Assembly (NCBI GenBank): GCA_003543245.1
Contig: DPJB01000013.1
Span: forward strand, 10,318 to 24,054
Origin: Moraxellaceae bacterium
GTDB lineage: Bacteria > Pseudomonadota > Gammaproteobacteria > Pseudomonadales > Moraxellaceae
Length of the DNA stretch: 13,737 nt
Reading direction: 5' to 3'
Under the pieces are notes generated by a model. It saw only the letters and a program-made list of their open reading frames with translations. It was not told the origin of the DNA and did no database searches. This document shows positions 12,773 to 13,737 of the stretch, in pieces (the stretch's first letter is position 1; each line of letters starts with the position of its first letter). A program made the position numbers and the translations under genes.

Positions 12773-13737
12773 ATGAAGACTCGCGCCGCAGTTGCCTGGC
12801 AAGCCGGTCAGCCGCTGACCATTGAAGAAGTCGATCTGGCCGGTCCGCGTGCTGGCGAGGTGCTGGTCGAGGTCAAGGCCACCGGTATCTGCCACACCGA
12901 TTACTACACCCTCTCGGGTGCCGATCCGGAGGGCGCTTTTCCTGCGATCCTCGGTCATGAAGGGGCTGGCGTGGTACTGGAGGTGGGGGCCGGTGTGACC
13001 ACGCTCAAACCTGGCGATCATGTGATTCCGCTTTACACGCCGGAATGTCGCCAGTGCAAATTCTGTCTGTCGCGCAAGACCAACCTCTGTCAGGCAATCC
13101 GTTCCACGCAGGGGCAGGGCCTCATGCCGGATGGCACCTCCCGCTTTTCAATCGATGGCAAACCCATCCTGCATTACATGGGAACCTCCACGTTTGCCAA
13201 TCACATTGTCGTGCCGGAAATTGCACTGGCCAAAATCCGTGAAGACGCACCCTTCGACAAGGTTTGCTATATCGGCTGCGGCGTTACCACCGGTGTTGGC
13301 GCTGTCGTGTTCACGGCCAAGGTGGAAGCGGGTGCCAATGTGGTGGTATTTGGCCTGGGCGGTATCGGCCTTAACGTGATTCAGGGCGCGAAACTGGTCG
13401 GCGCCGACAAGATCATCGGTGTCGACCTGAATCCGGAGCGTGAAGCACTGGCCCGCCAGTTCGGCATGACCCATTTCATCAACCCGGGCAAGGTCGATAA
13501 TGTCGTCGATACCATCATTCAGCTTACGGATGGCGGTGCGGATTACAGCTTCGAGTGCATCGGCAATACCAACGTCATGCGTCAGGCGCTGGAGTGCACG
13601 CATAAAGGCTGGGGCAAATCCATCATCATTGGCGTGGCGCCGGCGGGTGCCGAAATCAGCACGCGCCCGTTCCAGCTGGTGACAGGCCGTGTCTGGATGG
13701 GCTCTGCATTCGGTGGTGCCCGTGGCCGTACCGATGT
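12773..13737 (+). CDS. frmA: S-(hydroxymethyl)glutathione dehydrogenase / class III alcohol dehydrogenase (3' end outside window)
   Basis: Oxidises S-hydroxymethylglutathione, the spontaneous adduct of formaldehyde and glutathione, with NAD+. The same class also reduces S-nitrosoglutathione. The 321 visible codons are most of the usual ~370. Catalytic-zinc ligands are Cys40 (TGICHTD), His62 (LGHEGAG) and Cys169 (IGCGVTTG); structural-zinc ligands are Cys92, Cys95, Cys98 and Cys106. The NAD-binding motif is GLGGIG (194-199). IRSTQGQGLMPDGTSRF (109-125) is typical of the class III subgroup. The ATG at 12773 has AAGGAA six bases upstream. The frame is open to the window edge without interruption. 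No frmR-type regulator is adjacent within the window; the 213-base gap to the divergent ATL gene must hold its promoter, but I could not pick one with confidence. The gene is also called adhC or adhI. Confidence 0.95.
   Translation, partial: MKTRAAVAWQAGQPLTIEEVDLAGPRAGEVLVEVKATGICHTDYYTLSGADPEGAFPAILGHEGAGVVLEVGAGVTTLKPGDHVIPLYTPECRQCKFCLSRKTNLCQAIRSTQGQGLMPDGTSRFSIDGKPILHYMGTSTFANHIVVPEIALAKIREDAPFDKVCYIGCGVTTGVGAVVFTAKVEAGANVVVFGLGGIGLNVIQGAKLVGADKIIGVDLNPEREALARQFGMTHFINPGKVDNVVDTIIQLTDGGADYSFECIGNTNVMRQALECTHKGWGKSIIIGVAPAGAEISTRPFQLVTGRVWMGSAFGGARGRTD

Noticed and set aside
13148..13603. Minus-strand open frame (151 codons) inside the dehydrogenase gene
   Set aside because: Antisense to a class III alcohol dehydrogenase with all zinc ligands intact.

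Overview
This is chromosomal DNA of a Gram-negative proteobacterium, most likely a gammaproteobacterium; the exact genus cannot be read from the sequence. The signs are a homodimeric-type AceE followed by AceF, an AmpG muropeptide permease, and a TonB-dependent outer-membrane receptor ending in Phe. The window looks moderately GC-rich with even codon use. I see no insertion sequence, tRNA, rRNA, phage gene or CRISPR array.

Layout. (1) 1-3207, plus strand: the C-terminal part of aceE and complete aceF (pyruvate dehydrogenase E1 and E2), closed by a perfect 17-bp bidirectional terminator at 3249-3287. (2) 3302-6303, minus strand: a vitamin B12 module of promoter, cobalamin riboswitch, btuB (outer-membrane B12 receptor) and a PduO-type cob(I)alamin adenosyltransferase. 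B12 is thus imported and converted to AdoCbl under B12 feedback. A GC-rich hairpin sits between the two genes. (3) 6324-8230, minus strand: panE-like ketopantoate reductase, translationally coupled by a GTGA overlap to an upstream response regulator with a degenerate GGDEF domain. (4) 8347-12170, minus strand: ampG, an ABC ATPase, a membrane-anchored protein that looks like a Rieske protein stripped of its cluster ligands, and an ABC-2 permease, tightly packed and probably one operon. (5) 12260-12559, minus strand: a small alkyltransferase-like (ATL) protein. It is divergent from (6) 12773 to the window end, plus strand: a class III alcohol dehydrogenase (glutathione-dependent formaldehyde dehydrogenase), cut by the window edge.

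Most of the window is well-known metabolism. Three parts deserve attention: the ligand-less Rieske-like protein placed between the ATPase and permease genes of an ABC-2 exporter; the response regulator whose GGDEF active site is destroyed while its RxxD inhibitory (c-di-GMP-binding) site is kept; and the B12 riboswitch, where the classical L5-L13 contact can be read directly and a second, 13-nt perfect complementarity links the P2-like hairpin to the same segment just before the btuB ribosome binding site.
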